Source: Solibacillus palustris (GTDB taxonomy: Bacteria > Bacillota > Bacilli > Bacillales_A > Planococcaceae). From it: a stretch of DNA of 64,000 bases. Under the pieces are notes generated by a model. The model was not told where the DNA came from and ran no database searches. It saw only the letters and a program-made list of their open reading frames with translations. Positions 46,489 through 55,373 of the stretch are shown in pieces. The translations under genes and the position numbers were made by a program. Position 1 is the stretch's first letter; each line of letters begins with the position of its first letter. Location: positions 744,001-808,000 of the forward strand of contig NZ_JAKZFC010000001.1 in the NCBI RefSeq assembly GCF_022549215.1, written 5' to 3'.

Positions 46489-47400
46489 ATGAACGGCATT
46501 CTCCCATTATGGAAAGAGCGTGGTATGACAAGCCATGACTGCGTATTTAAGTTACGAAAAATTTTACGAACAAAAAAGGTAGGTCACACAGGTACACTTG
46601 ACCCTGGCGTAGAAGGAGTCTTACCAATTTGTATTGGCCAAGCTACACGTATTGCAGAATACTTAACAGATGCAGGTAAAACGTATGAAGCAATTGTCTC
46701 AATCAGTCGTACTACAACGACAGAAGATGCAGAAGGCGAAACCGTTGAGCAAAATGCAGACTTCAAGTCATTTACACGCGCGGAAATTTTAGCAGCACTA
46801 GCGTCATTAACAGGTGAAATCGAGCAAACACCACCAATGTTTTCAGCGGTAAAAGTTAATGGAAAAAAGCTATATGAATACGCACGTGCGGGTCAAACCG
46901 TGGAACGCCCAACACGAAAAATTACGATTTATGAGCTAGAGCTATTAGAGGATGCGGAAAAATTCGAAGGCGAAGAAGTGACGTTTTCGATTCGCATTAA
47001 ATGTTCAAAGGGCACATACATCCGTACATTAGCTGTACAAATTGGTGAGGCGCTTGGTTATCCTGCGCATATGCATGAATTGGTGCGTACTGCCTCAGGA
47101 ACATTTACAAAGGACAACTGTTTCACACTAGCAGAAATTGCGGACATGGTGGATGCAGGTGAGCAGGAAAAATTTTTATTACCAGTAGAATACGCGCTTT
47201 CAAATTATCCGTACATTGAAATTACGCCTGATATTGAAAAACAAATTTTCAATGGACAAGTGCTCCCTATGCATGCATTATTAAAAGAGCATGATAAAAT
47301 GGTCTATGGGGTAGAGGGACGAGCATTTGCGGTCTATATCGCACATCCGACAAAATCAGGGCAAATGAAGCCGGATAAAATGTTTCCCGAACTAGATTAG
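46489..47400 (+). CDS. truB: tRNA pseudouridine-55 synthase
   Basis: TruB makes pseudouridine 55 in the T-loop of tRNAs. The catalytic Asp is D38 in VGHTGTLDPGVEGVLPI. The blocks GKTYEAIVSISRTTTTEDAE and TPPMFSAVKVNGKKLYEYA, and a C-terminal PUA-like region, are present. Length is 303 aa. AAAGGAG precedes the ATG. ribF follows 14 bp later. Confidence 0.97.
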   Translation: MNGILPLWKERGMTSHDCVFKLRKILRTKKVGHTGTLDPGVEGVLPICIGQATRIAEYLTDAGKTYEAIVSISRTTTTEDAEGETVEQNADFKSFTRAEILAALASLTGEIEQTPPMFSAVKVNGKKLYEYARAGQTVERPTRKITIYELELLEDAEKFEGEEVTFSIRIKCSKGTYIRTLAVQIGEALGYPAHMHELVRTASGTFTKDNCFTLAEIADMVDAGEQEKFLLPVEYALSNYPYIEITPDIEKQIFNGQVLPMHALLKEHDKMVYGVEGRAFAVYIAHPTKSGQMKPDKMFPELD

Positions 47401-47414
47401 GAGGCACATTAGTT

Positions 47415-48365
47415 ATGGACGTAATTCATTTAAAATATCCATATCAATTATCACAAGAGTCAAATAAACAAGCCTATTCATTAGCAGTTGGCTTTTTCGA
47501 TGGTGTACATAAGGGGCATCAAGCGGTAATTAACGCAGCAAAAGCAACTGCAAAAGAGCTTGGTATCAAAAGTGCGGTGATGACATTCGATCCACACCCA
47601 TCGATTGTTTTAGGTGGACGTAACGAAAAGGTATTTTATATTACGCCGCTTGCGCAAAAGCTGGATACTTTTGAAGAATTGAGTATAGATGCAGTATTTG
47701 TCGTGAATTTTACATCAGATTTTGCAAAGCTAACACCAGAGCAATTTGTGCAGTATTTCATTTTAGATTTAAATGTGCAGCACGTAACAGCTGGTTTTGA
47801 TTATTCGTTTGGCGCATTCGGCAAAGGCAATATGGACATGATGAAGCAATTAGCGCATGGCCAGTTTGGTGTGACAATTGTTGAAAAACAACAAGATGTA
47901 GAAGAGAAAATTAGCTCAACGCGCATTCGTAACGCATTACAAGATGGTGATATGGAGCAAGTGCGAACATTGCTTGGGCGCGCGTTTGAAGTACCGGGGA
48001 TTGTTGTGCATGGTGATAAACGTGGACGTACGATGGGCTTCCCAACAGCAAATGTACAAGCAATGGAAGGCTGCTATATTCCAGCAACGGGCGTGTATGC
48101 AGTGAAAATTTTGGTGCAAAACAAATGGTATAACGGCGTATGTAACGTGGGTTATAAACCAACGTTTAAAAACCCAGAAGAAAAACAATTATCAATCGAA
48201 GTCCATATTTTAAACTTCGACAAAAATATTTATGGTGAAGAAGTTGTTGTTGGCTGGTACAAACGTATCCGTAGCGAGCGTAAGTTTAGTGGCATCGATG
48301 CATTAATCGAACAAATTGAGCACGACAAACAGCAGGCGATTCACTACTTTGAACAGTTATGCTGA
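47415..48365 (+). CDS. ribF: Bifunctional riboflavin kinase / FAD synthetase
   Basis: RibF converts riboflavin to FMN and then FAD. The N-terminal nucleotidyltransferase (FAD synthetase) domain contains VGFFDGVHKGHQAVI and the FDYSFGAFGKGN block. The C-terminal flavokinase domain contains GRTMGFPTANV and the GVCNVGYKPTF segment. Length is 316 aa. AGGAGG precedes the ATG. No FMN riboswitch is seen in front of it. The B. subtilis name is ribC. Confidence 0.97.
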   Translation: MDVIHLKYPYQLSQESNKQAYSLAVGFFDGVHKGHQAVINAAKATAKELGIKSAVMTFDPHPSIVLGGRNEKVFYITPLAQKLDTFEELSIDAVFVVNFTSDFAKLTPEQFVQYFILDLNVQHVTAGFDYSFGAFGKGNMDMMKQLAHGQFGVTIVEKQQDVEEKISSTRIRNALQDGDMEQVRTLLGRAFEVPGIVVHGDKRGRTMGFPTANVQAMEGCYIPATGVYAVKILVQNKWYNGVCNVGYKPTFKNPEEKQLSIEVHILNFDKNIYGEEVVVGWYKRIRSERKFSGIDALIEQIEHDKQQAIHYFEQLC

Positions 48366-48379
48366 ATCAAGTTAAATAG

Positions 48380-48409
48380 TTGATTTGTAGCAACTTTGTA
48401 TGGTACTAT
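48380..48409 (+). promoter_or_regulatory. Sigma-A promoter of rpsO
   Basis: TTGATT (48380-48385), 18-bp spacer, TACTAT (48404-48409) with TG at 48401-48402 (extended -10). It lies just after the ribF stop and gives an rpsO leader of about 90 nt. Confidence 0.6.
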
Positions 48410-48415
48410 TCATTA

Positions 48416-48505
48416 GTACGAAATGTACGAACCTTAGCTCGGCTATACGCAACTCCAGCGATTGCTGTGCTAACGGGGATATTTTAATTTAGGAGGTCAT
48501 TTAAC
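48416..48505 (+). promoter_or_regulatory. Structured leader of rpsO
   Basis: A stem CCTTAGC (48432-48438) with GCTAACGG (48469-48476, one bulged C) encloses a CAGC/GCTG hairpin (48456-48467), and a small GTAC/GTAC stem lies upstream. S15 is known to autoregulate through its mRNA leader in several bacteria. I cannot assign this fold to a named class by eye. Confidence 0.45.
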
Positions 48506-48775
48506 ATGGCAATTACACAACAACGTAAAAATGAAATCATCGCTGAGTACCGTACTCACGAAAGCGACACTGGTTCTCCAGAAGTACAAATCGCTGTATT
48601 AACTGCAGAAATCAACGCTTTAAACGCACACTTAGCTACTCACAAAAAAGACTACCACTCTCAACGTGGTCTTTTAAAAATGGTAGGTAAACGTCGTCAC
48701 TTATTAAAATACTTACGTGAAAAAGACGTTGCACGTTACCGTGAATTAATCAACAAACTTGGATTACGTCGTTAA
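48506..48775 (+). CDS. rpsO: Ribosomal protein S15
   Basis: S15 is a primary 16S rRNA binding protein of the 30S platform. The 89-aa protein contains [39 protein letters not shown] and [21 protein letters not shown] precedes the ATG. The codon bias is strong. A terminator follows. Confidence 0.98.
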   Translation: MAITQQRKNEIIAEYRTHESDTGSPEVQIAVLTAEINALNAHLATHKKDYHSQRGLLKMVGKRRHLLKYLREKDVARYRELINKLGLRR

Positions 48776-48781
48776 TCTAAC

Positions 48782-48813
48782 AATAAAAAGCGGGATTTTT
48801 CCCGCTTTTTATT
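48782..48813 (+). terminator. Intrinsic terminator after rpsO
   Basis: AATAAAAAGCGGGA (48782-48795) pairs perfectly with TCCCGCTTTTTATT (48800-48813) around TTTT. The arms are A- and T-rich at both ends, so it could act in both directions. Confidence 0.9.
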
Positions 48814-48873
48814 ATGTTTAGATATTGTTTGGAAAAATTTTATTAGTAATGTAACTTACGTATAAATTGTATA

Positions 48874-48948
48874 GTTGTTTGAAGTGAACGCGGTTAACTG
48901 AGGATTAGCTCGGGGAGACGAAAGGCAATTGCCATAACGAAAAACAAC
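48874..48948 (+). repeat. Short dispersed repeat, copy B (upstream of pnp)
   Basis: The 75-bp segment opens GTTGTTTGAAGTGAAC and closes CATAACGAAAAACAAC, with a palindromic GGCAATTGCC (48924-48933) inside. It is a longer relative of 28567-28606. The rest of the rpsO-pnp gap (48814-49166) is very AT-rich, shows no gene, and contains the candidate pnp promoter below. Confidence 0.5.
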
Positions 48949-49101
48949 GATTTATTCATTATAAAGTATAGTATTTAATGATAAACTATTATAAATTAGC
49001 GTATACATTTTGATCATGCTTTTAATTGAAGGCACCAAATATAATATTTATAAATTTAATGATGAATTTATTGAAAAAATTTAGCATAGATATAGCTTTT
49101 T

Positions 49102-49110
49102 TGATACACT
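49102..49110 (+). promoter_or_regulatory. Possible extended -10 promoter of pnp
   Basis: TGATACACT (49102-49110) fits TGnTA-A-T, 56 bp before the ATG. A TATAAT also occurs at 49040-49045. Neither has a convincing -35, so the assignment is weak. Confidence 0.3.
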
Positions 49111-49166
49111 AACTATGGTACATAAAAAGATGCGTAGAGTGTTTCAATAAGAAAGGGGTTCATTTA

Positions 49167-51278
49167 ATGAACGAAAAAAAGGTCTTTTCGTATGAATGGG
49201 CTGGCCGACCTTTAGTTGTAGAGGTAGGTCAGTTAGCAAAACAAGCAAATGGTGCTGCTATGGTACGCTATGGCGAAACAGCGGTATTAGCAACTGCAAC
49301 AATGTCAAAACAAGCAAAAGCAACAGACTTCTTCCCGTTACAAGTTAACTATGAAGAACGTTTATATGCAGCAGGTAAAATTCCAGGAGGTTTCATTAAA
49401 CGTGAAGGCCGTCCATCAGAGACAGCTGTATTAACATCTCGTTTAATCGACCGTCCAATTCGTCCTATGTTCCCAGATGGCTTCCGTAACGAAGTTCAAT
49501 CAATTTTAATGGTAATGTCTAACGACCTAGATTGCCCGGCAGACGTAACAGCAATGTTTGGTTCTTCTTTATCATTAGCTGTTTCGGATATTCCATTCGA
49601 TGGTCCAATCGCGGGTGTTCACGTTGGTTATATCGATGGCGAATTTATATTGAACCCAACGTTAGAGCAATCAGAAAAATCAACAGTTCACTTAACAGTG
49701 GCTGGTAACAAAGATGCAATCAACATGGTAGAAGCAGGCGCTTTAGAAGTTCCTGAAGAAATTATGTTAGAAGCAATCATGTACGGTCATGAAGAAATTA
49801 AAAAATTAATCGCGTTCCAAGAAGAAATCGTTGCAGCAGTTGGTAAAGAGAAAATCGAAGTTGTACTTTTCGAATTAGATGCTGAATTAACAGCAGCGAT
49901 TAAAGCGGCGTGTGAAGCAGATATGAACACGGCAATTCAAACAGTGGATAAGCAAGAGCGTCAAGAAAATATTACAGCTGTAAAAGAACGTGTAATTGAA
50001 TCGTATGAAGCACAAGAAGCTGATGAAAATACAATGAAACACGTACATTCCATCTTAGATAAAATGGTGAAAGATGAAGTACGTCGTTTAATTACAGACG
50101 ATAAAATCCGTCCAGATGGTCGTAAACAAGACGAAATCCGTCCATTATCATCTGAAACAGACCTTTTACCTCGTGTACATGGTTCAGCAATGTTCACACG
50201 TGGACAAACACAAGCAGTTTCGATTACAACATTAGGTCCTTTAGGTGATGTACAAATCATTGACGGATTAGGCGTTGAAGAAACAAAACGCTTCATGCAC
50301 CATTACAACTTCCCAGCATTCTCTGTAGGGGAAACAGGTCGTTATGGTTCTCCAGGCCGTCGTGAAATTGGTCACGGTGCGTTAGGTGAGCGTGCGATTT
50401 TAGCTGTCTTACCATCTGAAGAAGAATTCCCATATGCAATTCGTTGTGTAGCGGAAGTATTAGAATCAAACGGTTCTACTTCTCAAGCATCGATCTGTGC
50501 ATCAGTTATGTCTCTAATGGCTGCAGGTGTTCCGATTAAAGCACCAGTTGCAGGTATCGCGATGGGTCTTGTAAAAAAAGGCGACAACTATACAGTATTA
50601 ACAGATATTCAAGGTATGGAAGACCACCTTGGTGATATGGACTTTAAAGTAGCTGGTACAGCAAAAGGTGTAACAGCACTTCAAATGGACATCAAAATCG
50701 ACGGTCTTTCTCGCAACATATTAGAAGAAGCGTTAACACAAGCAAAAATCGGTCGTATGCAAATTTTAGAGCATATGATGGCGACAATTTCTGAACCACG
50801 TACGTCGTTATCAACGTATGCACCAAAAATTATTTCAATCAAAATCAACCCAGATAAAATCCGTGACGTAATCGGACCTGGTGGTAAACAAATTAACAAA
50901 ATTATCGATGAAACAGGCGTTAAAATTGATACAGAACAAGACGGTACAATCTACATCGCTTCAGCTGATGAAGCAATGATTAACCGCGCGAAAGAAATTA
51001 TCGAATCAATCGTACGTGAAGCAAAAGTAGGCGAGTACTATATGTCTACAGTTAAACGTATTGAAAAATTCGGCGCATTCTGTGAAATCTTCCCTGGTAA
51101 AGACGGCTTACTACACATTTCAGAAATTCAAGAAGAACGTACGAAAGCTGTAGAAGACGTATTAAAAATCGGCGATCAATTACTTGTGAAATGTATCGAA
51201 ATTGATAACCAAGGCCGCGTAAACTTATCACGCAAAATCGTAATCAAAGAAGAAAAAGAGCGCGCAGAACAAGCGTAA
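49167..51278 (+). CDS. pnp: Polynucleotide phosphorylase
   Basis: PNPase is the phosphorolytic 3'-5' exoribonuclease of mRNA decay. Two RNase PH domains (residues about 10-140 and 320-460, with SGSTSQAS-like [20 protein letters not shown]) flank a helical domain. A KH domain ([20 protein letters not shown]) and an S1 domain ([20 protein letters not shown]) follow. Length is 703 aa. AAAGGGG precedes the ATG. A terminator follows. Confidence 0.98.
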   Translation: MNEKKVFSYEWAGRPLVVEVGQLAKQANGAAMVRYGETAVLATATMSKQAKATDFFPLQVNYEERLYAAGKIPGGFIKREGRPSETAVLTSRLIDRPIRPMFPDGFRNEVQSILMVMSNDLDCPADVTAMFGSSLSLAVSDIPFDGPIAGVHVGYIDGEFILNPTLEQSEKSTVHLTVAGNKDAINMVEAGALEVPEEIMLEAIMYGHEEIKKLIAFQEEIVAAVGKEKIEVVLFELDAELTAAIKAACEADMNTAIQTVDKQERQENITAVKERVIESYEAQEADENTMKHVHSILDKMVKDEVRRLITDDKIRPDGRKQDEIRPLSSETDLLPRVHGSAMFTRGQTQAVSITTLGPLGDVQIIDGLGVEETKRFMHHYNFPAFSVGETGRYGSPGRREIGHGALGERAILAVLPSEEEFPYAIRCVAEVLESNGSTSQASICASVMSLMAAGVPIKAPVAGIAMGLVKKGDNYTVLTDIQGMEDHLGDMDFKVAGTAKGVTALQMDIKIDGLSRNILEEALTQAKIGRMQILEHMMATISEPRTSLSTYAPKIISIKINPDKIRDVIGPGGKQINKIIDETGVKIDTEQDGTIYIASADEAMINRAKEIIESIVREAKVGEYYMSTVKRIEKFGAFCEIFPGKDGLLHISEIQEERTKAVEDVLKIGDQLLVKCIEIDNQGRVNLSRKIVIKEEKERAEQA

Positions 51279-51298
51279 TTTTTAGGCAATATAAAAGG

Positions 51299-51330
51299 GA
51301 GGTTGTACACAATTGTACAGCCTCTTTTTT
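51299..51330 (+). terminator. Intrinsic terminator after pnp
   Basis: GAGGTTGTACA (51299-51309) pairs with TGTACAGCCTC (51314-51324), one T-G pair, CAAT loop, followed by TTTTTT. Confidence 0.9.
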
Positions 51331-51379
51331 GGTGGATAGCAACATATAAAAATATATAAGGGGATTCATGTAAGGAAAT

Positions 51380-51475
51380 ATGTGCGGTTTTTTAGGGTTT
51401 GCGTGCGAAATTACACAAGGTATGTGCGAATTTAGAGTATATGCGTGCGATTTTTGGGAAATACGTGCGAATTCC
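51380..51475 (+). repeat. Five-unit tandem array, 20-21 bp period, GTGCGA core
   Basis: GTGCG occurs at 51382, 51403, 51424, 51445 and 51465, that is at intervals of 21, 21, 21 and 20 bp. Each has a similar flank (ATRYGTGCGAATTTT-like). As 21 bp equals seven codons, a 61-aa ORF from ATG 51380 reads heptapeptide repeats (MCGFLGF, ACEITQG, MCEFRVY, ACDFWEI). I do not call a gene because the SD is weak (AAGGA, only 3 bases from the ATG) and the codons look unselected. The rest of the pnp-mlpA gap is AT-rich without features. Confidence 0.75.
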
Positions 51476-51577
51476 AACTTTTTAACTATAAATCCACATT
51501 TTAATGAAAAATTAGGTCAACTCCAACTCATGGATATTACCTTAAAATATATCTTTCTAAAATAAAGGAGAAATACA

Positions 51578-52807
51578 ATGGTACAAATTATTACAGCTAA
51601 AAATGGTGTGCGAATCGTTGCGGAGCAGATGGCACATGTGCGCTCATTATCAGTCGGTATTTGGGTGAATGCAGGCTCACGCTATGAAACAATCAAAGAA
51701 AACGGCATAACGCATTTCATTGAACATATGCTTTTTAAAGGCACAAAAAATCGTACTGCGCGTCAAATTGCCGAGGAGTTTGACCGCATTGGTGGCGAAA
51801 TTAATGCCTTCACATCCAAGGAGAACACATGCTATTATGCTAAGGTTTTAGACCATCATGGAGAAATAGCCGTGGATATTTTAGCGGATATGTTTTTCAA
51901 CTCGTTGTTTACAAAAGAAGATATCGAGCGTGAGCGCCAAGTGGTGCTTGAAGAAATTTACATGAGTGAAGATGATCCCGCAGACGATGTTCATGAAAAG
52001 CTGTGGGCAGTCACGTATCCAAACGATGCACTCGGTCGACCAATTTTAGGAACATCTGAAACGTTAGCGACATTTAATGAAGCGATGATTCGCAACTATA
52101 TGGCCAAGCATTATGGACCACAAAATGTCGTGATTTCTATTGCAGGTAATATTGAAGAGGGCTTACTTGAAAAAATAGAGCAGCTTTTCGGTCAATATGA
52201 AGCAAGCGAACAGATGATCATATCGAAACCTTCATTCCCAATATTCGCAGCGGGGGAAGTTGAAAAGACACGCGATACCGAACAGGCACATATCGCAATT
52301 TCATTCCCAGCAATTAGTATAAAAGATGCAAGAATGTATAGCTTTATTGCGATGAATAATATAATTGGTGGCAATATGAGCTCGCGTTTGTTTCAAGATG
52401 TACGTGAGGAACGCGGTTTAGCATATTCCGTATTTAGCTATCAATCTAGCTATGAGGACGTAGGGGTGTTTACGATTTATGCATCCGCTTCTAAGCAAAA
52501 CTTAGACGCCTTAAAACAGCAAATCGACCAAACATTATTTGATGTAGTCACAGGTGGCGTGACGGAAGAAGAGCTTGAAAATGCGAAAGAGCAACTAAAG
52601 GGCAGCTTTGTATTAGGTTTAGAGGGAACAGAAGACTACATGAATCGCAACGGGGTCAATGAACTCATTCATCAACACCATCGTACGGTTGATGAAGTAT
52701 TGGCAAAAATTGATGCCATATCAATGGATACGATTGATGAGCTCATTACAGAAATACTATTAACAGAACCAGCAATCGCCATTATTGGCCCAGAAAACGA
52801 AGAATAA
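51578..52807 (+). CDS. mlpA: MlpA (YmxG), M16-family zinc peptidase
   Basis: This is a pitrilysin/M16 peptidase. In B. subtilis, MlpA influences extracellular protease expression. The inverted zinc motif HFIEH is at residues 46-50 (GITHFIEHMLFKGT), with the downstream zinc ligand region ERQVVLEEIYMSEDDP. The C-terminal M16 partner domain includes GGNMSSRLFQDVREERGLAY. Length is 409 aa. AAAGGAG precedes the ATG. Its downstream neighbour in B. subtilis, ymxH, is here displaced by a minus-strand operon. Confidence 0.93.
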   Translation: MVQIITAKNGVRIVAEQMAHVRSLSVGIWVNAGSRYETIKENGITHFIEHMLFKGTKNRTARQIAEEFDRIGGEINAFTSKENTCYYAKVLDHHGEIAVDILADMFFNSLFTKEDIERERQVVLEEIYMSEDDPADDVHEKLWAVTYPNDALGRPILGTSETLATFNEAMIRNYMAKHYGPQNVVISIAGNIEEGLLEKIEQLFGQYEASEQMIISKPSFPIFAAGEVEKTRDTEQAHIAISFPAISIKDARMYSFIAMNNIIGGNMSSRLFQDVREERGLAYSVFSYQSSYEDVGVFTIYASASKQNLDALKQQIDQTLFDVVTGGVTEEELENAKEQLKGSFVLGLEGTEDYMNRNGVNELIHQHHRTVDEVLAKIDAISMDTIDELITEILLTEPAIAIIGPENEE

Positions 52808-52845
52808 AAAACAACAGCGCACTTTATCGGCGCTGTTGTTTTTTT
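52807..52845. terminator. Bidirectional terminator between mlpA and the ABC operon
   Basis: A perfect 14-bp stem (52807-52820 with 52830-52843, GC-rich inner part CAGCGC/GCGCTG) has A runs on the left and T runs on the right. It can end mlpA transcription on the plus strand and the convergent ABC operon on the minus strand. Confidence 0.9.
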
Positions 52846-53464
52846 ATAGAAATTCAGCTTGTTCATAAAGTTTGACGGAAGCTTTGTATTGTTTATAGAA
52901 AATTACGAAACAGATAATCGGTGTGATAAGTGCGCCAACCAAGATGAAATCGAATAGAGAAAATAAAAAGCAGAGTAATGTATGGGTAATGAAAACAAAT
53001 AGAATATAAAAAAACATATCTGAACCCGAAAAGGATTTACTATTAGCAGGGTGTTTAAAATGTGCTTTTAATGCACCACCAGTAGTAACAATGCTAAATG
53101 CAAAAATGCCAAGTGTGTAACACAATGCAAATACGGTTATATTTCCTTTGAAATATTGATTGGCTAATACTATAAAAACGGGAATAATCATGACATTATA
53201 TAAAATTATTATATACAAATAAGAGCTTTTCACAAATTGTTTGAATGTAATTGGAAATGTTCGGATTAGTTTACTAAATGGTTCACTTAAAAGATGTGCA
53301 ATGCAAAGCGATGGAATATAAATGGTAAAAAATGTTACAAGTGAGACTATGTTAATATTAATCACTTGATTTGAGTTTAAGAAACCTAAAGCAATTGCTA
53401 ATACTATAAAAAATACAATGGACTTACTGGAATAACGAATGTGAAAGCGTAATAATGTCATCAT
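52844..53464 (-). CDS. ABC-2-type membrane protein (second permease)
   Basis: This 206-aa protein has about six hydrophobic helices and ends in a short charged tail (YEQAEFL). I do not recognise a named family; it looks like a small ABC-2-type exporter permease. It is the last gene of a four-gene minus-strand operon (gntR, ATPase, permease, permease) with 4-bp overlaps. Its start MMTLLRF resembles the MMTLFLT start of the adjacent permease. The pair may form a heterodimeric channel. Substrate unknown. Confidence 0.75.
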   Translation of the reverse strand: MMTLLRFHIRYSSKSIVFFIVLAIALGFLNSNQVININIVSLVTFFTIYIPSLCIAHLLSEPFSKLIRTFPITFKQFVKSSYLYIIILYNVMIIPVFIVLANQYFKGNITVFALCYTLGIFAFSIVTTGGALKAHFKHPANSKSFSGSDMFFYILFVFITHTLLCFLFSLFDFILVGALITPIICFVIFYKQYKASVKLYEQAEFL

Positions 53465-54072
53465 TTAAATCCCCACCTCCTTTTTCCAAGCGTTATCATA
53501 CTAAAATAGCTCAAACTAATAATCACAAGCATCAAAAAGAAAAAATGAAGACCAAAAGAGCTTGCAAATAATGTCAAATTATTAGAAGTAAGAAATATAG
53601 GTAAAAATAAAACCATAATGAGCAAAGTATTCAGCGAAGTAGTATTTAATCTAAGTGTGAGTATCCAAATACTAAGGGTAATGATCGCTAAACAACAACT
53701 GATTATAAATCCAAGCTGTTGTACCGTAGGAAATATAAATTCCTTTTCAATGAGTAATGTAAAAAGGGTAATTGCTCCTAACGCAAAGATTACATAACAA
53801 AAAGTAATCCAGCTTAAAAAAGTGAAATCAGCATGAACAATTGTTTTCGATGGAAGAGGAGCGACTGTTAATGTCGTTGAATATTCGCTTCGTAATACAT
53901 TATATTTAGAGAACACAACCGCACAAGAACCGATAATGAACACTAGAACAATATAGAAGTGAAGACCAATGACCGCTCCTAGCAATAATATAAAACTATA
54001 CGCAAGAGGTGTAAACCATACCCACGCCGATAGTTCCCTTAAAAAATAGCGCGTCAAAAAAAGCGTCATCAC
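53461..54072 (-). CDS. ABC-2-type membrane protein (first permease)
   Basis: The 203-aa product has about six hydrophobic segments (for example FTPLAYSFILLLGAVIGLHF and LITLFTLLI-type stretches) and no soluble domain. It overlaps the ATPase gene upstream and the second permease downstream by 4 bp each, so it is the membrane part of the same transporter. It has a YtrC/YtrD-like layout by context. No substrate can be read from the sequence. Confidence 0.75.
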   Translation of the reverse strand: MMTLFLTRYFLRELSAWVWFTPLAYSFILLLGAVIGLHFYIVLVFIIGSCAVVFSKYNVLRSEYSTTLTVAPLPSKTIVHADFTFLSWITFCYVIFALGAITLFTLLIEKEFIFPTVQQLGFIISCCLAIITLSIWILTLRLNTTSLNTLLIMVLFLPIFLTSNNLTLFASSFGLHFFFLMLVIISLSYFSMITLGKRRWGFK

Positions 54073-54911
54073 TTACGCCCCCTTACAAAAAACAGCATCA
54101 ATTCATCAATTGTGGGCTTTGTTAGCTCAATAACAGGACTCACAAACTCTCGCTGAACTAAATACTCCACGCCAAACACATAGTCACGTTTACCGATTAT
54201 TGCGTGTTTTGGAATGACCTTAGCCTCCTCATGAGTACCTTTCCAAATACCGTAGCCATATTGCAATTCATCTTTGTTTTCATGAAATAACATTTTACCT
54301 TCATGAATAAAAACAATCGAATCAGCAATTTTTTCTAAATCACTCGTAATATGTGAAGAAATTAAAATTGCGCGATCCTCCTGCTCCATAAACGTTTGTA
54401 ATAACTCAAGTACCTCATCGCGAACAATCGGGTCAAGTCCGCTTGTCGGTTCATCGAGCAATAACACTTTTGGATCATAAGAAAGCGCCACGATAATACC
54501 GAGCTTAGCCTTCATTCCCTTTGACATTTTTTTGATTGCATCATATTTCGGCACATCAAAGCGTTCAAGCAATCCATAAAAAGTGTCCGTATTCCATTTC
54601 GGATACAATTCACGATATAACGAGTTAATATCTTTCGCTGTTAAATGCTGCGGAATATGTAGTTCATCAAATACGACCCCAATCTGAGCTTTAATGTCGA
54701 CCTCATTATCCGCAACATTTTTCCCTAAAATAAAGAGTTCTCCTTCATCAGGCTTTAATAAGTTCAGCAATAATTTCAAAGTTGTCGATTTTCCTGATCC
54801 ATTTTGTCCGATAAAACCGGCAATTGTTCCCGCTTCAACGTGGAACGAAATATTAGTAAGCTGAAATTTCTTAATCCGTTTCCAAACATTATTCACTTCA
54901 ATAACATTCAT
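54069..54911 (-). CDS. ABC transporter ATP-binding protein (YtrB-like)
   Basis: This ATPase subunit has Walker A GQNGSGKST at residues 35-43, Walker B VLLLDEPTSGLD and the switch His in ILISSHITSDLE. The signature is a variant (MSKGMKAKLGI instead of LSGGQ), as is common in exporter ATPases of the YtrB/BcrA type. A C-terminal extension of about 70 aa follows the NBD. Length is 280 aa. It is coupled to the GntR gene upstream, the usual pairing for cell-envelope-stress-inducible exporters in Firmicutes. The specificity is unknown. Confidence 0.88.
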   Translation of the reverse strand: MNVIEVNNVWKRIKKFQLTNISFHVEAGTIAGFIGQNGSGKSTTLKLLLNLLKPDEGELFILGKNVADNEVDIKAQIGVVFDELHIPQHLTAKDINSLYRELYPKWNTDTFYGLLERFDVPKYDAIKKMSKGMKAKLGIIVALSYDPKVLLLDEPTSGLDPIVRDEVLELLQTFMEQEDRAILISSHITSDLEKIADSIVFIHEGKMLFHENKDELQYGYGIWKGTHEEAKVIPKHAIIGKRDYVFGVEYLVQREFVSPVIELTKPTIDELMLFFVRGRK

Positions 54912-55285
54912 GGCGATTCCTCCAATAGTAAGTCTAGTAGCTCGTGAATCGAGTCTTTGTCAACAGAGGCTAATTTCGCAATAGACACTGCTTTTGTCAA
55001 ATGAACCTCAATTTGACGAATGAGCTCCTCGCGTAAAAAATCTTGATTGCGCTCGGATACATAGCTACCTTTGCCGGCAATCGTTTCGATAAAGCCATCA
55101 CGTTCTAAATTGGCATAGGCTCGCTTCGTCGTCATCACACTAATTTTTAATTCCTTAGCAAGCGCACGAATTGAAGGTAGGGCATCACCCGTCATGAGCA
55201 CACCTGATAAAATCGCTTGTTTTAATTGATCGGTAATTTGTTCGTAAATGGGCTGGTCGCTATTGTTACTCAACTTTATAATCAT
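54908..55285 (-). CDS. GntR-family regulator, YtrA subfamily
   Basis: This is a short GntR repressor with an N-terminal winged helix (PIYEQITDQLKQAILSG; ALPSIRALAKELKISVMTTK; DGFIETIAGKGSYVS) and only a small C-terminal helical region, as in the YtrA subfamily. I start it at ATG 55285 (125 aa), preceded by AGGTGGTGA. An extension to GTG 55375 would run through the promoter. Its probable operator overlaps its own promoter (55307-55341), so it likely represses the ABC operon. Confidence 0.88.
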   Translation of the reverse strand: MIIKLSNNSDQPIYEQITDQLKQAILSGVLMTGDALPSIRALAKELKISVMTTKRAYANLERDGFIETIAGKGSYVSERNQDFLREELIRQIEVHLTKAVSIAKLASVDKDSIHELLDLLLEESP

Positions 55286-55306
55286 CCAATCACCACCTAT
55301 GTTCCA

Positions 55307-55341
55307 ACTGTATATATACAGTGTATACAGTTTTGTGGCAA
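55307..55341 (-). promoter_or_regulatory. Promoter and operator of the GntR/ABC operon
   Basis: On the minus strand TTGCCA (55341-55336), a 17-bp spacer and TATATA (55318-55313) form a good sigma-A promoter. It overlaps the perfect 16-bp palindrome ACTGTATATATACAGT (55307-55322) and the adjoining TGTATACA (55322-55329). YtrA-type regulators bind inverted repeats of this general kind. Binding is inferred. Confidence 0.65.
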
Positions 55342-55373
55342 TTGTCCACGAAAAATCTGAAAATTCAACTTTC

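Noticed and set aside
47401-47414. FMN riboswitch for ribF
   Set aside because: Only 14 bp separate truB and ribF, with no RFN element seen upstream.
51380-51475. CRISPR array
   Set aside because: Units are contiguous degenerate 20-21 bp repeats without unique spacers, and no cas genes are present.
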